DNA of 33,034 nt from a virus: IMG/VR virus record IMGVR_UViG_3300025778_000052, positions 1 to 33,034 of that record; one strand, given 5' to 3'. The notes beneath the pieces are model-generated. The model was not told where the DNA came from, did not search any database, and worked only from the letters and a program-made list of their open reading frames with translations. The first letter of the stretch is position 1. Each line of letters begins with the position of its first letter. This document shows positions 14,687 through 21,895 of the stretch, piece by piece. The translations under genes were made by a program, and so were the position numbers.

Positions 14687-14954
14687 ATCAGAAAAGGAAC
14701 ATTATGGCAAAGTTGCAAGACTGGGATGTATATTGTGTAAATCCGTACTTGGCTACGATGATACACCATGTGAAATCCATCATATCAGACGGCTGGGAGG
14801 AAAAAGAAAACTCGCACCAGTTATCGGATTATGCCCAGAACACCATCGAGGAAATACTGGTATTCACGGACTTGGGCGAAAAGGATTTGAAGCTCGCTAT
14901 GGAGTTGACGAGCAAACCTTACTTGAACGTACGGAAGAATTAATAAAATGCTAA
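14679..14954 (+). CDS. Ref-like RecA-dependent HNH nuclease
   Basis: This 91-residue protein has the pattern of the phage P1 Ref nuclease domain: an early 'ARLGCILC' cysteine pair (about Cys17 and Cys20), 'CEIHHIRRLGGKRK' with a histidine pair, then 'VIGLCPEHHRGNTGIHGLGRKGFEARYG'. Ref cuts DNA where a RecA filament forms a displacement loop. The protein is the size of many phage Ref-family members, which lack the long basic N-terminal extension of P1 Ref. It overlaps both neighbours and lies before the resolvase, fitting a recombination role. Confidence 0.75.
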   Translation: MTKSEKEHYGKVARLGCILCKSVLGYDDTPCEIHHIRRLGGKRKLAPVIGLCPEHHRGNTGIHGLGRKGFEARYGVDEQTLLERTEELIKC

Positions 14955-15277
14955 CATTTGCTTGGCCATATAAGGAGTTAAATCCTAATTCAAGTGCTCA
15001 TTTTCATGTAAAAGCTAAGAAAAAAGCAATTTATAAGACAGATTGTTACTGGCTAACCAAAATGGCAAATATACCTAAATCTGATTACAAAGAAATGCAC
15101 ATTATCTTTTATAAACCTAATCGTAGATATATGGACTTGGACAATATGTTGGCAAGCATGAAATCAGGTTTAGATGGTATGTGTGAAGCGTTGGAGATTG
15201 ATGACAGATGTTTTAAAAAAATTACGATAGAAATAGCAGAAAATATTGGTGGAATGGTAAAAATTGATTTATACTAA
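14948..15277 (+). CDS. rusA: RusA-like Holliday junction resolvase
   Basis: This 109-residue protein carries the RusA signature: FYKPNRRYMDLDNMLASMKSGLDG around residues 54-77, with acidic residues Asp63 and Asp65 as likely metal ligands, a conserved lysine at about 72, and a second acidic group (EIDDR) near residue 85. RusA dimers cut four-way junctions formed during recombination or branched replication. The start overlaps the Ref-like gene by 7 bases. It ends the rightward early block and is followed by a small inverted repeat. Confidence 0.82.
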   Translation: MLTFAWPYKELNPNSSAHFHVKAKKKAIYKTDCYWLTKMANIPKSDYKEMHIIFYKPNRRYMDLDNMLASMKSGLDGMCEALEIDDRCFKKITIEIAENIGGMVKIDLY

Positions 15278-15280
15278 GTT

Positions 15281-15302
15281 ATCTCATGTTGAGATTTCTT
15301 TG
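15281..15302 (+). terminator. Weak hairpin between early and late-type genes
   Basis: ATCTCA (15281-15286) and TGAGAT (15290-15295) form a 6-bp stem with a 3-base loop, followed by TTTCTTT-like sequence. The stem is AT-rich and the T-tract is interrupted, so termination may be partial. Its position between the resolvase gene and the next block fits a transcription boundary. Confidence 0.3.
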
Positions 15303-15316
15303 CAAAGGAAAATAAA

Positions 15317-15580
15317 ATGAAAGATTATGACGTTAAAGATATGTCCGATTCATCCAAGAAAATGAAGTATGAATCAACTAAGGAAAAAGATAAAGAAAGC
15401 AAAACAGGATTAAAAGATCCTGGTCATTTGCAACGTGCTGCTGATTATGCAGACGAGTGCCGTATTGGTACTAAGCCAATGATTGAACCTCCTGCTGGCC
15501 CAAAAGCCGAACCTGTGCGTGTAAATGGTGTGCCAATGCCTAAAGAAAAGAACATTTCTTCTGGTAACAGAGGCAAATAA
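15317..15580 (+). CDS. Charged, probably disordered small protein
   Basis: This 87-residue protein begins MKDYDVKDMSDSSKKMKYES, is dominated by K, D, E, S and P, and has no hydrophobic core, so it is likely disordered. The C-terminal half has a proline-rich stretch (MIEPPAGPKAEPVRVNGVPM) like that in other phage small proteins found before terminase genes. AAAGGA precedes the ATG. It starts the small-protein block that leads to the packaging genes. The function is unknown. Confidence 0.55.
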   Translation: MKDYDVKDMSDSSKKMKYESTKEKDKESKTGLKDPGHLQRAADYADECRIGTKPMIEPPAGPKAEPVRVNGVPMPKEKNISSGNRGK

Positions 15581-15786
15581 TGGCTACTAGAAAAACTCCA
15601 TCGTTGATGAAATTAGCCAATGCCGAAGCAAAAGAAACTGCCGAACATATGCGTTGGCAAGCCGAAGATGATTTAAGAACACTTCAGCGAGCTAAAGAAA
15701 TCGAGGCAAATCGCACTAGACTAGCTGCTGCTAAAAAGATAGCAGTTAGTCAAATCAAACAACTTGAAAAGATTAAAGGAAAATAA
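15580..15786 (+). CDS. Helical coiled-coil small protein
   Basis: This 68-residue protein is almost entirely helical (start MATRKTPSLMKLANAEAKET, then a long A/E/K/R helix). It starts in a TAATG overlap with the preceding gene and is followed 2 bases later by the beta-rich protein. It could be a DNA-associated or assembly helper. No family is recognised. Confidence 0.55.
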   Translation: MATRKTPSLMKLANAEAKETAEHMRWQAEDDLRTLQRAKEIEANRTRLAAAKKIAVSQIKQLEKIKGK

Positions 15787-15788
15787 TT

Positions 15789-16184
15789 ATGGCTTATACA
15801 GGTGTAGCAGTCAGCGATCCAGTATTTGATACTTGTTTCGCAAATCAACAGCTAGGTTACTCAACAGCAGCTCAAACTACAGTAACTCAAGCAACTAGCA
15901 AATCAACTGCCGTAACTGCTAATTCAAGCAATGTTCAAATTACTATGAATAACGCTGCGTTAGCTGCTGGAGCAATTGTTAACTTTACTTTAAATAACAA
16001 TTTGCTTAGTCCAAGAGATGTGTTAATTGTAAACGTAGCTGGTGGTAATGCAACTGCTGGTACATATACAGCGTTTGTATCAACAATTACAACTGGAAGT
16101 GCTGTAATCAGTTTATATAACGTATCTGGTGGTTCATTATCAGAAGCAGTTAAATTGAACTTAGCAATTATTCACGGACAATAA
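15789..16184 (+). CDS. Beta-rich virion-type protein, possible decoration protein
   Basis: This 131-residue protein has a 'TVTQATSKSTAVTANSSN' start of a beta-sandwich, followed by QITMNNAALAAGAIVNFTLN and 'GSLSEAVKLNLAIIHGQ'. This pattern is widespread among uncharacterised tailed-phage proteins, usually near structural genes. It has no catalytic motif and few charged residues, as expected for a capsid-surface or fibre-like protein. A head decoration role is an inference. It is unlike its basic, helical neighbours. Confidence 0.6.
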   Translation: MAYTGVAVSDPVFDTCFANQQLGYSTAAQTTVTQATSKSTAVTANSSNVQITMNNAALAAGAIVNFTLNNNLLSPRDVLIVNVAGGNATAGTYTAFVSTITTGSAVISLYNVSGGSLSEAVKLNLAIIHGQ

Positions 16185-16186
16185 TC

Positions 16187-16333
16187 ATGCCTCTTACTAG
16201 ATCAAGTAGTAAGGCAGCATTTAAGAAAAACGTGAAGAAGGAAATTGAAAGTGGCAAGCCAGTTAAGCAGAGTGTAGCAATTGCGTACGCTGAAAAACGT
16301 GAAGCTGAAAAGAAAAAAGCTAAGAAAAAATGA
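16187..16333 (+). CDS. 48-residue lysine-rich protein
   Basis: This short frame starts 2 bases after the beta-rich gene. Its 48 residues contain about 16 lysines and a 'GKPVKQSVAIAYAEKREAEK' segment that I recall from many phages. It is strongly basic and helical, and suited to binding DNA or the acidic interior of a capsid. It overlaps the next gene by 4 bases (ATGA). Confidence 0.65.
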   Translation: MPLTRSSSKAAFKKNVKKEIESGKPVKQSVAIAYAEKREAEKKKAKKK

Positions 16334-16488
16334 AAACTGGTTTATACGAAAATATCCATCGTAAGCAAGAACGTATTAAGCGTGAAAAGGCAGAAGGAAA
16401 GACTGTTGAACGTATGCGAAAGCCTGGTTCAAAAGGTGCTCCAACTGCCAAAGCGTTTAAAGAATCAGCTAAAACGGCTAAGAAATGA
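16330..16488 (+). CDS. 52-residue basic protein
   Basis: This short frame sits between two ATGA overlaps. The product starts MKTGLYENIHRKQERIKREK and ends KTAKK, with a KPGSKGAPTAKAFKESAK segment in between. It is highly basic without hydrophobic segments. It is the second of three consecutive basic proteins that should be made in fixed ratios from one message. Confidence 0.65.
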   Translation: MKTGLYENIHRKQERIKREKAEGKTVERMRKPGSKGAPTAKAFKESAKTAKK

Positions 16489-16757
16489 AAAAACACGATA
16501 AACCTATTCCACACAAAACAACTGGTAAAGGTAAGACTTATAATCCTACTGACAAAGGTGCAGGAATGACTGCTAAAGGTCGTGAGGAATATAACGAAAA
16601 GAATGGAAGTAATTTAAAAGCACCTGCCCCAAATCCAAAGACCAAAAAAGACGAAGGTCGTAAAAAGTCTTTTTGTGCAAGAATGGAAGGAGTTGTTAAA
16701 CACGCTAAAGGCCCAGCAGAACGAGCCAAAGCATCTTTAAAGAACTGGAAGTGTTAA
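16485..16757 (+). CDS. Basic protein of the GAGMTAKGREEYN family
   Basis: This 90-residue protein has a lysine-rich N-terminus (MKKHDKPIPHKTTGKGKTYN), the segment GAGMTAKGREEYNEKNGSNL and a C-terminal KSFCARMEGV element. That combination is typical of a widespread but uncharacterised phage family (DUF6321-like in my recollection). Cysteines near residues 64 and 90 could pair or bind metal. It starts in an ATGA overlap and ends directly before the next ATG. A DNA- or capsid-associated role is likely but unproven. Confidence 0.68.
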   Translation: MKKHDKPIPHKTTGKGKTYNPTDKGAGMTAKGREEYNEKNGSNLKAPAPNPKTKKDEGRKKSFCARMEGVVKHAKGPAERAKASLKNWKC

Positions 16758-16961
16758 ATGCAAATACCATTTCATATTGATCAAATCAACGAAATATTAA
16801 AGTATCTTGATGACGTACCACATAAATTTAGTCGTGGACTAGTTGACTACTTTAAAAACCATGTTGAAAACCATGTAAAACAAACTGAAGCAGAAAAAGC
16901 CGAAGCAGAAAATACAGAAGCAGCTCCTGTTGCAACTAATATAGAAACACCAGCAAGCTAA
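16758..16961 (+). CDS. Small acidic-tailed protein
   Basis: This 67-residue protein has a folded-looking N-terminal half (MQIPFHIDQINEILKYLDDV, then FSRGLVDYFKNHVENHV) and an A/E-rich disordered tail. It starts immediately after the preceding stop and shares one base with the following start (TAATG). The acidic character contrasts with the three basic proteins before it. The function is unknown. Confidence 0.55.
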   Translation: MQIPFHIDQINEILKYLDDVPHKFSRGLVDYFKNHVENHVKQTEAEKAEAENTEAAPVATNIETPAS

Positions 16962-17128
16962 TGTTTGATGACCTAATGGAGTTTTACCTAACTTGGCTAG
17001 AAATGGCAAAAGTTGTACCTAGTAATCGCTTAGAAAGACAACATGGCGAGAAATTAGCACAACAATTATTAGATTTATCGCAAAAAATACAAAAAGATTT
17101 AGACAAGCAAGTTACACATACTATATAA
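16961..17128 (+). CDS. 55-residue helical protein before the non-coding region
   Basis: This short frame starts in a TAATG overlap. The product (MFDDLMEFYLTWLEMAKVVP, then RLERQHGEKLAQQLLDLSQK) is predicted as two amphipathic helices. Its last codons overlap a strong promoter-like sequence (TATAAT at 17124-17129), so it marks the end of this operon. No family is recognised. Confidence 0.55.
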   Translation: MFDDLMEFYLTWLEMAKVVPSNRLERQHGEKLAQQLLDLSQKIQKDLDKQVTHTI

Positions 17129-17129
17129 T
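17100..17129 (+). promoter_or_regulatory. Sigma70-like promoter for the structured RNA region
   Basis: TAGACA (17100-17105, five of six matches to TTGACA) and a perfect TATAAT (17124-17129) are separated by 18 bases. Transcription would start near 17136, eight bases before the first predicted helix. This is the clearest promoter seen in the window. Confidence 0.6.
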
Positions 17130-17135
17130 TAATTC

Positions 17136-17495
17136 ATTACAGAGTCGTGTCTGTGAGATTAAGCCATTTAATAAGTATTTTGAGAGTTTAGGAAAGTAGT
17201 GTCAGAGTATTTTCTTAAACTACACGGCCTCAGGATACTTACTAAATGGTTTTTTTACTACTACGACTGTAATCGGACTCCATCCGACAGTAAGAACCTA
17301 CATGGGTTGCGTGGAAGAAAACATAGGCTAGTTCTAACCTTAACTGCAAGCCTCGCTAACTTAAATGGGTATAGCACAAGTTAAATAGATAAAGGTGAAA
17401 TGACTAACTATTTAACGATTGAACATTATCTTCGGAAGGAATAGAGCATTTACTTCTTAATGCTTGGTTCAAGTGTGATGATTCACCTTTAGATA
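17136..17495 (+). ncRNA. Candidate structured RNA upstream of terminase genes
   Basis: The gap at 17129-17597 has no plausible gene but folds strongly on the plus strand. Helices seen: 17144-17150 with 17222-17228 (7 bp, one GU); inside it, hairpins 17158-17162/17168-17172 and 17185-17198/17208-17221 (14 bp, two GU, loop of nine). Next come 17266-17269/17288-17291 stacked on 17273-17277/17283-17287 with a 3-base bulge, 17326-17333 with 17342-17345 plus 17349-17352, and 17357-17362/17378-17383. A final closed domain, 17391-17399/17482-17490 (9 bp), encloses 17419-17424/17467-17472, a CTTCGG tetraloop and 17445-17450/17459-17464. It could be a free RNA or a long leader of the packaging operon. 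No known RNA family was recognised. Confidence 0.55.
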
Positions 17496-17500
17496 TACTA

Positions 17501-17529
17501 TTGACTAAAATATGTAAATGCATTATTTT
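17501..17529 (+). promoter_or_regulatory. Candidate promoter for packaging genes
   Basis: TTGACT (17501-17506) and TATTTT (17524-17529) have the ideal 17-base spacing and lie in AT-rich sequence about 70 bases before the small terminase start. It follows the structured region directly, so the terminase genes could be read both from here and through the RNA. Bases 17530-17597 are AT-rich with no other feature seen. Confidence 0.45.
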
Positions 17530-17597
17530 AATAACTAATTGATTTATATAATTATTGATGTAAACTATTAAAAATAACTTACCGATAATAAAAGACT

Positions 17598-17930
17598 ATG
17601 CTACCTCACGAACCAACAGAGGCATTTAAAGAACTTGTAGAAACATCAAGTGGACTAGGACTGCCACAAGAACAAATCGCTGCACTAATTGGTATAACAG
17701 CTAAAACACTTGCAAAGCATTACAAGACAGAACTGATTGTAGGCAAGGCAAAGGCAAGCTCGGCAATAGCGAATACACTATTTAACAAAGCACAAGCTGG
17801 CGATACAACTGCAATGATCTGGTGGACTAAGGCACAAATGCGTTGGAGTGAAACAGTCAAGCAAGAACTCACAGGTGCAGATGGTGAGCCACTAACCATT
17901 CAACTATTACCTCAAGACGAAAACGCTTGA
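17598..17930 (+). CDS. terS: Terminase small subunit
   Basis: This 110-residue protein has an N-terminal helix-turn-helix-like region (GLPQEQIAALIGITAKTLAK, about residues 21-40) followed by 'KASSAIANTLFNKAQAGDTTAMIWWTKAQMRW', a pattern typical of phage small terminase subunits that bind the pac region and regulate the large subunit. It is first in the packaging operon and overlaps the large subunit by 4 bases (TTGA). No clear Shine-Dalgarno site precedes the ATG. Confidence 0.8.
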   Translation: MLPHEPTEAFKELVETSSGLGLPQEQIAALIGITAKTLAKHYKTELIVGKAKASSAIANTLFNKAQAGDTTAMIWWTKAQMRWSETVKQELTGADGEPLTIQLLPQDENA

Positions 17931-19285
17931 AACTCCATAGAAAACAAGTTGACGCTTTAAATGTCATCAATGGCGATTCTACCTATGCTATGCTATTTGG
18001 TGGCAGTAGGTCAGGTAAGACATTTCTATTAGTAAGACAAATCATTGTTAGAGCATTAAAAGCACCTAAAAGCCGTCATGCTATATTAAGGTTTAGATTC
18101 AATCAGGTTAAGAACTCGATTATCTATGACACATTCCCAAAGGTCATGGAGCTTGCTTTCCCAAATGTTCAATATAAAGTCAACAAGACTGACTGGTTTA
18201 TTACTTTGCCAAATGGTTCTGAGATATGGTTTGGTGGACTCGATGATAAGGAACGGACTGAAAAGATTCTCGGTATGGAGTTTGTAACTATCTATTTAAA
18301 CGAGTGTTCTCAAATACCATATCAATCTGTAGGTATAGCAATAACTCGTTTGGCACAGAAAGTCGAACAGGTTATTGAAGGCAAACCCAATTCTTTACTC
18401 AAGCCTAGAATGTATTTTGACTGCAATCCTCCGAATAAAAACCATTGGACTTATTCATTATTCATTCAGCATAAGGATGTAGAAACTAAATTACCACTTA
18501 AAAATGAGCATGATTACTGTCATTTTCAGATTAATCCGTATGATAATAAAGAAAACTTATCGGATGGCTACTTAGAAACCTTGAACAATTTAAGTGCTAG
18601 ACTTAGAAAAAGGTTCTTGGAAGGAGAGTTTGCCGATGCGAACCCAAATCAATTATTTAAAGAAGAAGATATTGACAAATGGCGAGTTGAAGACGAACGC
18701 TTACCTGACTTTGTGCGTGTGCTTGTCGGTGTTGATCCAAGTGGTTCTGGTGATACTGATAATGCAGATAATGACGCAATTGGAATCGTGGTCGGTGCTC
18801 TGGGTGTAGATGGTAACGCTTATTTACTAGAGGATTGCACAGTCAAAGCTGGGCCTGCAACATGGGGTAAAGTTGTAGCATCTGCATTTGAACGTCATAA
18901 AGCTGATTTAGTATTAGCTGAATCTAACTTTGGTGGAGCAATGGTCGAACAAGTTATTCAGTCTGCTAGACCAAGAACACCATATAAAGCCGTAAGTGCA
19001 TCAAGAGGCAAAGTAATTCGTGCAGAACCATTTGCACTTTTGTACGAACAAGGTAAAATTAGGCATTGTGGGCGATTTATTGATTTAGAAGATGAAATGG
19101 CTGGATTCTCGACACAAGGTTACATCGGTAATTCATCTCCGAACAGAATGGATGCTTGGATATGGGTACTGACTGAGTTGTTTCCAGGCATGGTGCGAGA
19201 ACGTGTAGAAAAGAAATTACAACAACCAATAAGAAGACCTATGATGTTTACTCGTAACGGAAATTATGGAGGTAATTGGGGATGA
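17927..19285 (+). CDS. terL: Terminase large subunit (ATPase/nuclease)
   Basis: This 452-residue motor protein packages DNA into the prohead. The ATPase shows Walker A GGSRSGKT (residues 25-32) and Walker B FVTIYLNE with Glu126. The C-terminal RNase H-like nuclease shows GVDPSGSGDTDNADNDAIGI (first aspartate), DLVLAESNFGG and RMDAWIWVLTEL (last aspartate). It begins with TTG in a TTGA overlap with the small subunit; the first in-frame ATG lies only three codons before Walker A, too late for a complete domain. Its 3' end contains GGAGG that serves the HNH gene after it. The family and order fit P22-like headful packaging. Confidence 0.92.
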   Translation: MKLHRKQVDALNVINGDSTYAMLFGGSRSGKTFLLVRQIIVRALKAPKSRHAILRFRFNQVKNSIIYDTFPKVMELAFPNVQYKVNKTDWFITLPNGSEIWFGGLDDKERTEKILGMEFVTIYLNECSQIPYQSVGIAITRLAQKVEQVIEGKPNSLLKPRMYFDCNPPNKNHWTYSLFIQHKDVETKLPLKNEHDYCHFQINPYDNKENLSDGYLETLNNLSARLRKRFLEGEFADANPNQLFKEEDIDKWRVEDERLPDFVRVLVGVDPSGSGDTDNADNDAIGIVVGALGVDGNAYLLEDCTVKAGPATWGKVVASAFERHKADLVLAESNFGGAMVEQVIQSARPRTPYKAVSASRGKVIRAEPFALLYEQGKIRHCGRFIDLEDEMAGFSTQGYIGNSSPNRMDAWIWVLTELFPGMVRERVEKKLQQPIRRPMMFTRNGNYGGNWG

Positions 19286-19758
19286 ATCTTAAAAATTTAG
19301 TGAATTACAATCCTGAAACGGGTATTTTTACAAGAAAAGATAAAAAAAACAAAATTATTGGCAGTTATGATCAAGATGGATATTTAAGAACAGTAATAAA
19401 ATATAAAGAATATAAACTTCATAGATTGGCATGGTATTTAACACATGGAGAATGGCCTAAACATCAAATAGATCATATTAATAAAATTAAAGATGACAAT
19501 AGATTATGTAACTTAAGAGAAGCTAAAAATTTTGAAAACATGGCAAATAGAGTTTTAACCAATAATAAATATAAATTTGTTGGTGTTAATTTTGACAAAA
19601 GAAATAATAAATTTATGGCTAGAATTATGACTTTTGATCCAAAATTAGGACTTAGAAAAAGAAAACATTTAGGTTATTATGAAACAGCTCAAGAAGCATC
19701 TGAGGTTTATGACTTGTGGGCTCAAATGACACAAGGAGAGTTTTATCATGGCAGATAG
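19282..19758 (+). CDS. HNH homing endonuclease D, between terL and portal
   Basis: This 158-residue protein starts at ATG 19282 in an ATGA overlap with terL. It has a 'YNPETGIFTRKDKKN' N-terminal segment, an HNH core (KLHRLAWYLTHGEWPKHQIDHIN, then DNRLCNLREAKNFEN, about residues 43-91) and an AP2-like C-terminal region (YKFVGVNFDKRNNKFMARIM). Its last 11 bases overlap the portal start, whose AAGGAG lies inside this gene. It interrupts the otherwise P22-like order without damaging either neighbour. It is more AT-rich than terL and portal. Confidence 0.85.
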   Translation: MNLKNLVNYNPETGIFTRKDKKNKIIGSYDQDGYLRTVIKYKEYKLHRLAWYLTHGEWPKHQIDHINKIKDDNRLCNLREAKNFENMANRVLTNNKYKFVGVNFDKRNNKFMARIMTFDPKLGLRKRKHLGYYETAQEASEVYDLWAQMTQGEFYHGR

Positions 19759-21895
19759 AGAAAAAGACATTATCGAACGAGCTCACGAAAACTTTAAGGC
19801 TTGTTTAGACTGGGAACAAACAACTCGTCAACGCTTTAGAGAGGATATGCGTTTTCTATTTGCTGACTCTGATAACCAAGACCAATGGGAGCCAAGTGTA
19901 AAAGCTAGAAGGCATATGGCTACGCAACCAATGATTACCATTAATAAGGTACATACACATTGGTTAATGATTGTTAATCAGATGAAGGAGAACAAGCCAA
20001 GTATTCAAGTTCATCCTACCAATGGCGAAGCAAGTTACGAAGCTGCACAAATCTATGAAGGCTTAATTCGTCATATCGAATACAAGTCTAATGCTAAAGT
20101 TGCATATGATATTGCTTCAGAGCAACAAGTCGGTGCTGGTATTGGATATGTTCAAGTCATTACCAAGTATGCAGACGATTCTACGTTTGACCAAGAAATT
20201 TATATCAAAGAGATTCCAGACGCTATGTCGGTTTATCTCGATCCTCATATTAAGAAGCGTGATGGTTCAGATGCTAGGTTCGCATTTATCTATGAAGATA
20301 TGCCAAGACGAGATTTTGAGAAAAAGTATCCAAATGTCAGACTTCCTGCGACAAGTCCTAGTGGTAATCAGATGTGGATTACTAAAGACGTTGTAAGACT
20401 AGCAACATACTTTGAGAAAGAAACTCGTAAAGAATGGTTATATTCCATTACTAATGACGATGGATCGACAAGATTCATGCGTGAGTCAGACATTACTGTT
20501 GAAGAACGCAAATTGTTTAATGAGATTATTCGTCAAGGTGGCGAAGGTATTGACAGACGTAGAATTGACAAGCACGTTATCCGTAAGTATTTAATTGGTG
20601 GACAAGAAGTCTTAGAGAAAGGTATATGGCCTGGCAGTTACATTCCTATTGCTAGACAAGTTGGTGAAGAAGTTATTATCGAACAAAGATTAGACCGTAA
20701 AGGTATTGTTCGTTACATGAAGGATGCTCAACGTGCTTATAACTACAATGCTAGTGCTGCACTTGAATATGGTGCATTGCAATCTAAGAGTCCGTATGTT
20801 GCACCTGTAGAGGCTATCGAAGGATTAGAAAACTATTGGGCTACTGCTAACGTAGAGAATCATGCTTATCTGCCATATAACCATATGGATGAACAAGGCA
20901 ATCCAGTACCAGCTCCACAGAAAGCACCAGCTCCAATGGGTGCTCCTGTTTACATGGAAGGTATGCAAGCTGCCAATATGGAAATGATGATGACATCTGG
21001 TCAGTACGAACAGACGTTTGGCGAGCAAAGCCAAGAGTTGTCAGGTGTTTCTATTGATAAGCGTGTTAATCAAGGTAATCGTGCAACATTCCATTTCCAA
21101 GATGCACAGGCGAATACGATTCAGTTCATCGGTAAGATTATTATTGATTTGATTCCTAAAATTTATGACACCAAACGTATTGTTAGAATCTTAGGTGAAG
21201 ATGGTTCTGAAGATCAAATTATGGTCGATCCACAAGCTAAAGAAGCTATCTTGCAGAATGAGATTGAAGAAGAAGCTAAGGTTAAGACTATTTTCAATCC
21301 GAATGTTGGTAAGTATGACGTAGTAGCAGAATGTGGCCCAAGTTACGATACGAAGCGTGAAGAAGCGTTTGATGCGATGACGAAGCTATTAACTGCTCAA
21401 CCTGCTTTGTCGCAAGTCATTGGTGATTTATATATGGGAAGTGCAGACTTTCCTGGTGCTGACAAGTTGCAAGAACGTATGCGTAATTGGATACCTCCTA
21501 ACATCTTAGGAACTGGGCCATCTGAGCAAGAAAATGCCATGATGCAACAGTTACAACAGCAACAATTGGTCATTCAGCAATTGACAGAGCAATTGAACGA
21601 GAAGCAACAATACATTGCTATTGAGAAACAACGTGCTGACGTAGATGCATTGAACCATTTAGCATTGCGTTACGAGAATGAACGTCAAGACGTAATCGCT
21701 GCGTTTAAGGCAGAAACAGATCGCATGAAAGCATTAATTGGACAGTTAAGTCCAACACAACTCAATCAAATTACCGACAAAACCGTTACGGAGATTGAGA
21801 ACGAAGAAGATCCTGCGAAGGAATACGAGCATACCAATTTCGATCCATCACAGGTTATTAGTCAATACTTACCCAACTTACAACAGGAGCAATAA
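19748..21895 (+). CDS. Portal protein, P22 gp1-like
   Basis: This 715-residue protein is close to P22 gp1 (725). It begins MADREKDIIERAHENFKACL, followed by FREDMRFLFADSDNQDQW, QPMITINKVHTHWLMIVNQMKENKPS and 'YLDPHIKKRDGSDARFAF', the N-terminal pattern of the P22-type portal family. A Q/A/P-rich segment lies around residues 380-420 and a long coiled-coil-prone C-terminal region (MQQLQQQQLVIQQLTEQLNE, about residues 598-650) probably forms the barrel. Twelve copies would form the DNA entry channel. AAGGAG precedes the start; it overlaps the scaffold start by one base (TAATG). Confidence 0.9.
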   Translation: MADREKDIIERAHENFKACLDWEQTTRQRFREDMRFLFADSDNQDQWEPSVKARRHMATQPMITINKVHTHWLMIVNQMKENKPSIQVHPTNGEASYEAAQIYEGLIRHIEYKSNAKVAYDIASEQQVGAGIGYVQVITKYADDSTFDQEIYIKEIPDAMSVYLDPHIKKRDGSDARFAFIYEDMPRRDFEKKYPNVRLPATSPSGNQMWITKDVVRLATYFEKETRKEWLYSITNDDGSTRFMRESDITVEERKLFNEIIRQGGEGIDRRRIDKHVIRKYLIGGQEVLEKGIWPGSYIPIARQVGEEVIIEQRLDRKGIVRYMKDAQRAYNYNASAALEYGALQSKSPYVAPVEAIEGLENYWATANVENHAYLPYNHMDEQGNPVPAPQKAPAPMGAPVYMEGMQAANMEMMMTSGQYEQTFGEQSQELSGVSIDKRVNQGNRATFHFQDAQANTIQFIGKIIIDLIPKIYDTKRIVRILGEDGSEDQIMVDPQAKEAILQNEIEEEAKVKTIFNPNVGKYDVVAECGPSYDTKREEAFDAMTKLLTAQPALSQVIGDLYMGSADFPGADKLQERMRNWIPPNILGTGPSEQENAMMQQLQQQQLVIQQLTEQLNEKQQYIAIEKQRADVDALNHLALRYENERQDVIAAFKAETDRMKALIGQLSPTQLNQITDKTVTEIENEEDPAKEYEHTNFDPSQVISQYLPNLQQEQ

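Noticed and set aside
14704-14943. 79-residue frame overlapping the Ref-like gene
   Set aside because: It lacks any motif, while the other frame has the full Cys/His pattern of the Ref family.
17199-17384. 61-residue frame in the gap
   Set aside because: It has a non-ATG start, no ribosome-binding site, unusual composition and lies across several predicted helices.
17129-17597. tRNA, tmRNA or RNase P RNA in the non-coding gap
   Set aside because: There is a 7-bp closing stem and a GGTTCAAGT-like string, but no T-arm/anticodon-arm geometry, no CCA end, no tag frame and no RNase P core motif.
17129-17597. Group I intron
   Set aside because: Strings such as GACTAAC and AGATATAC recall group I core elements, but no P7 pairing could be built and the gap does not interrupt a gene.
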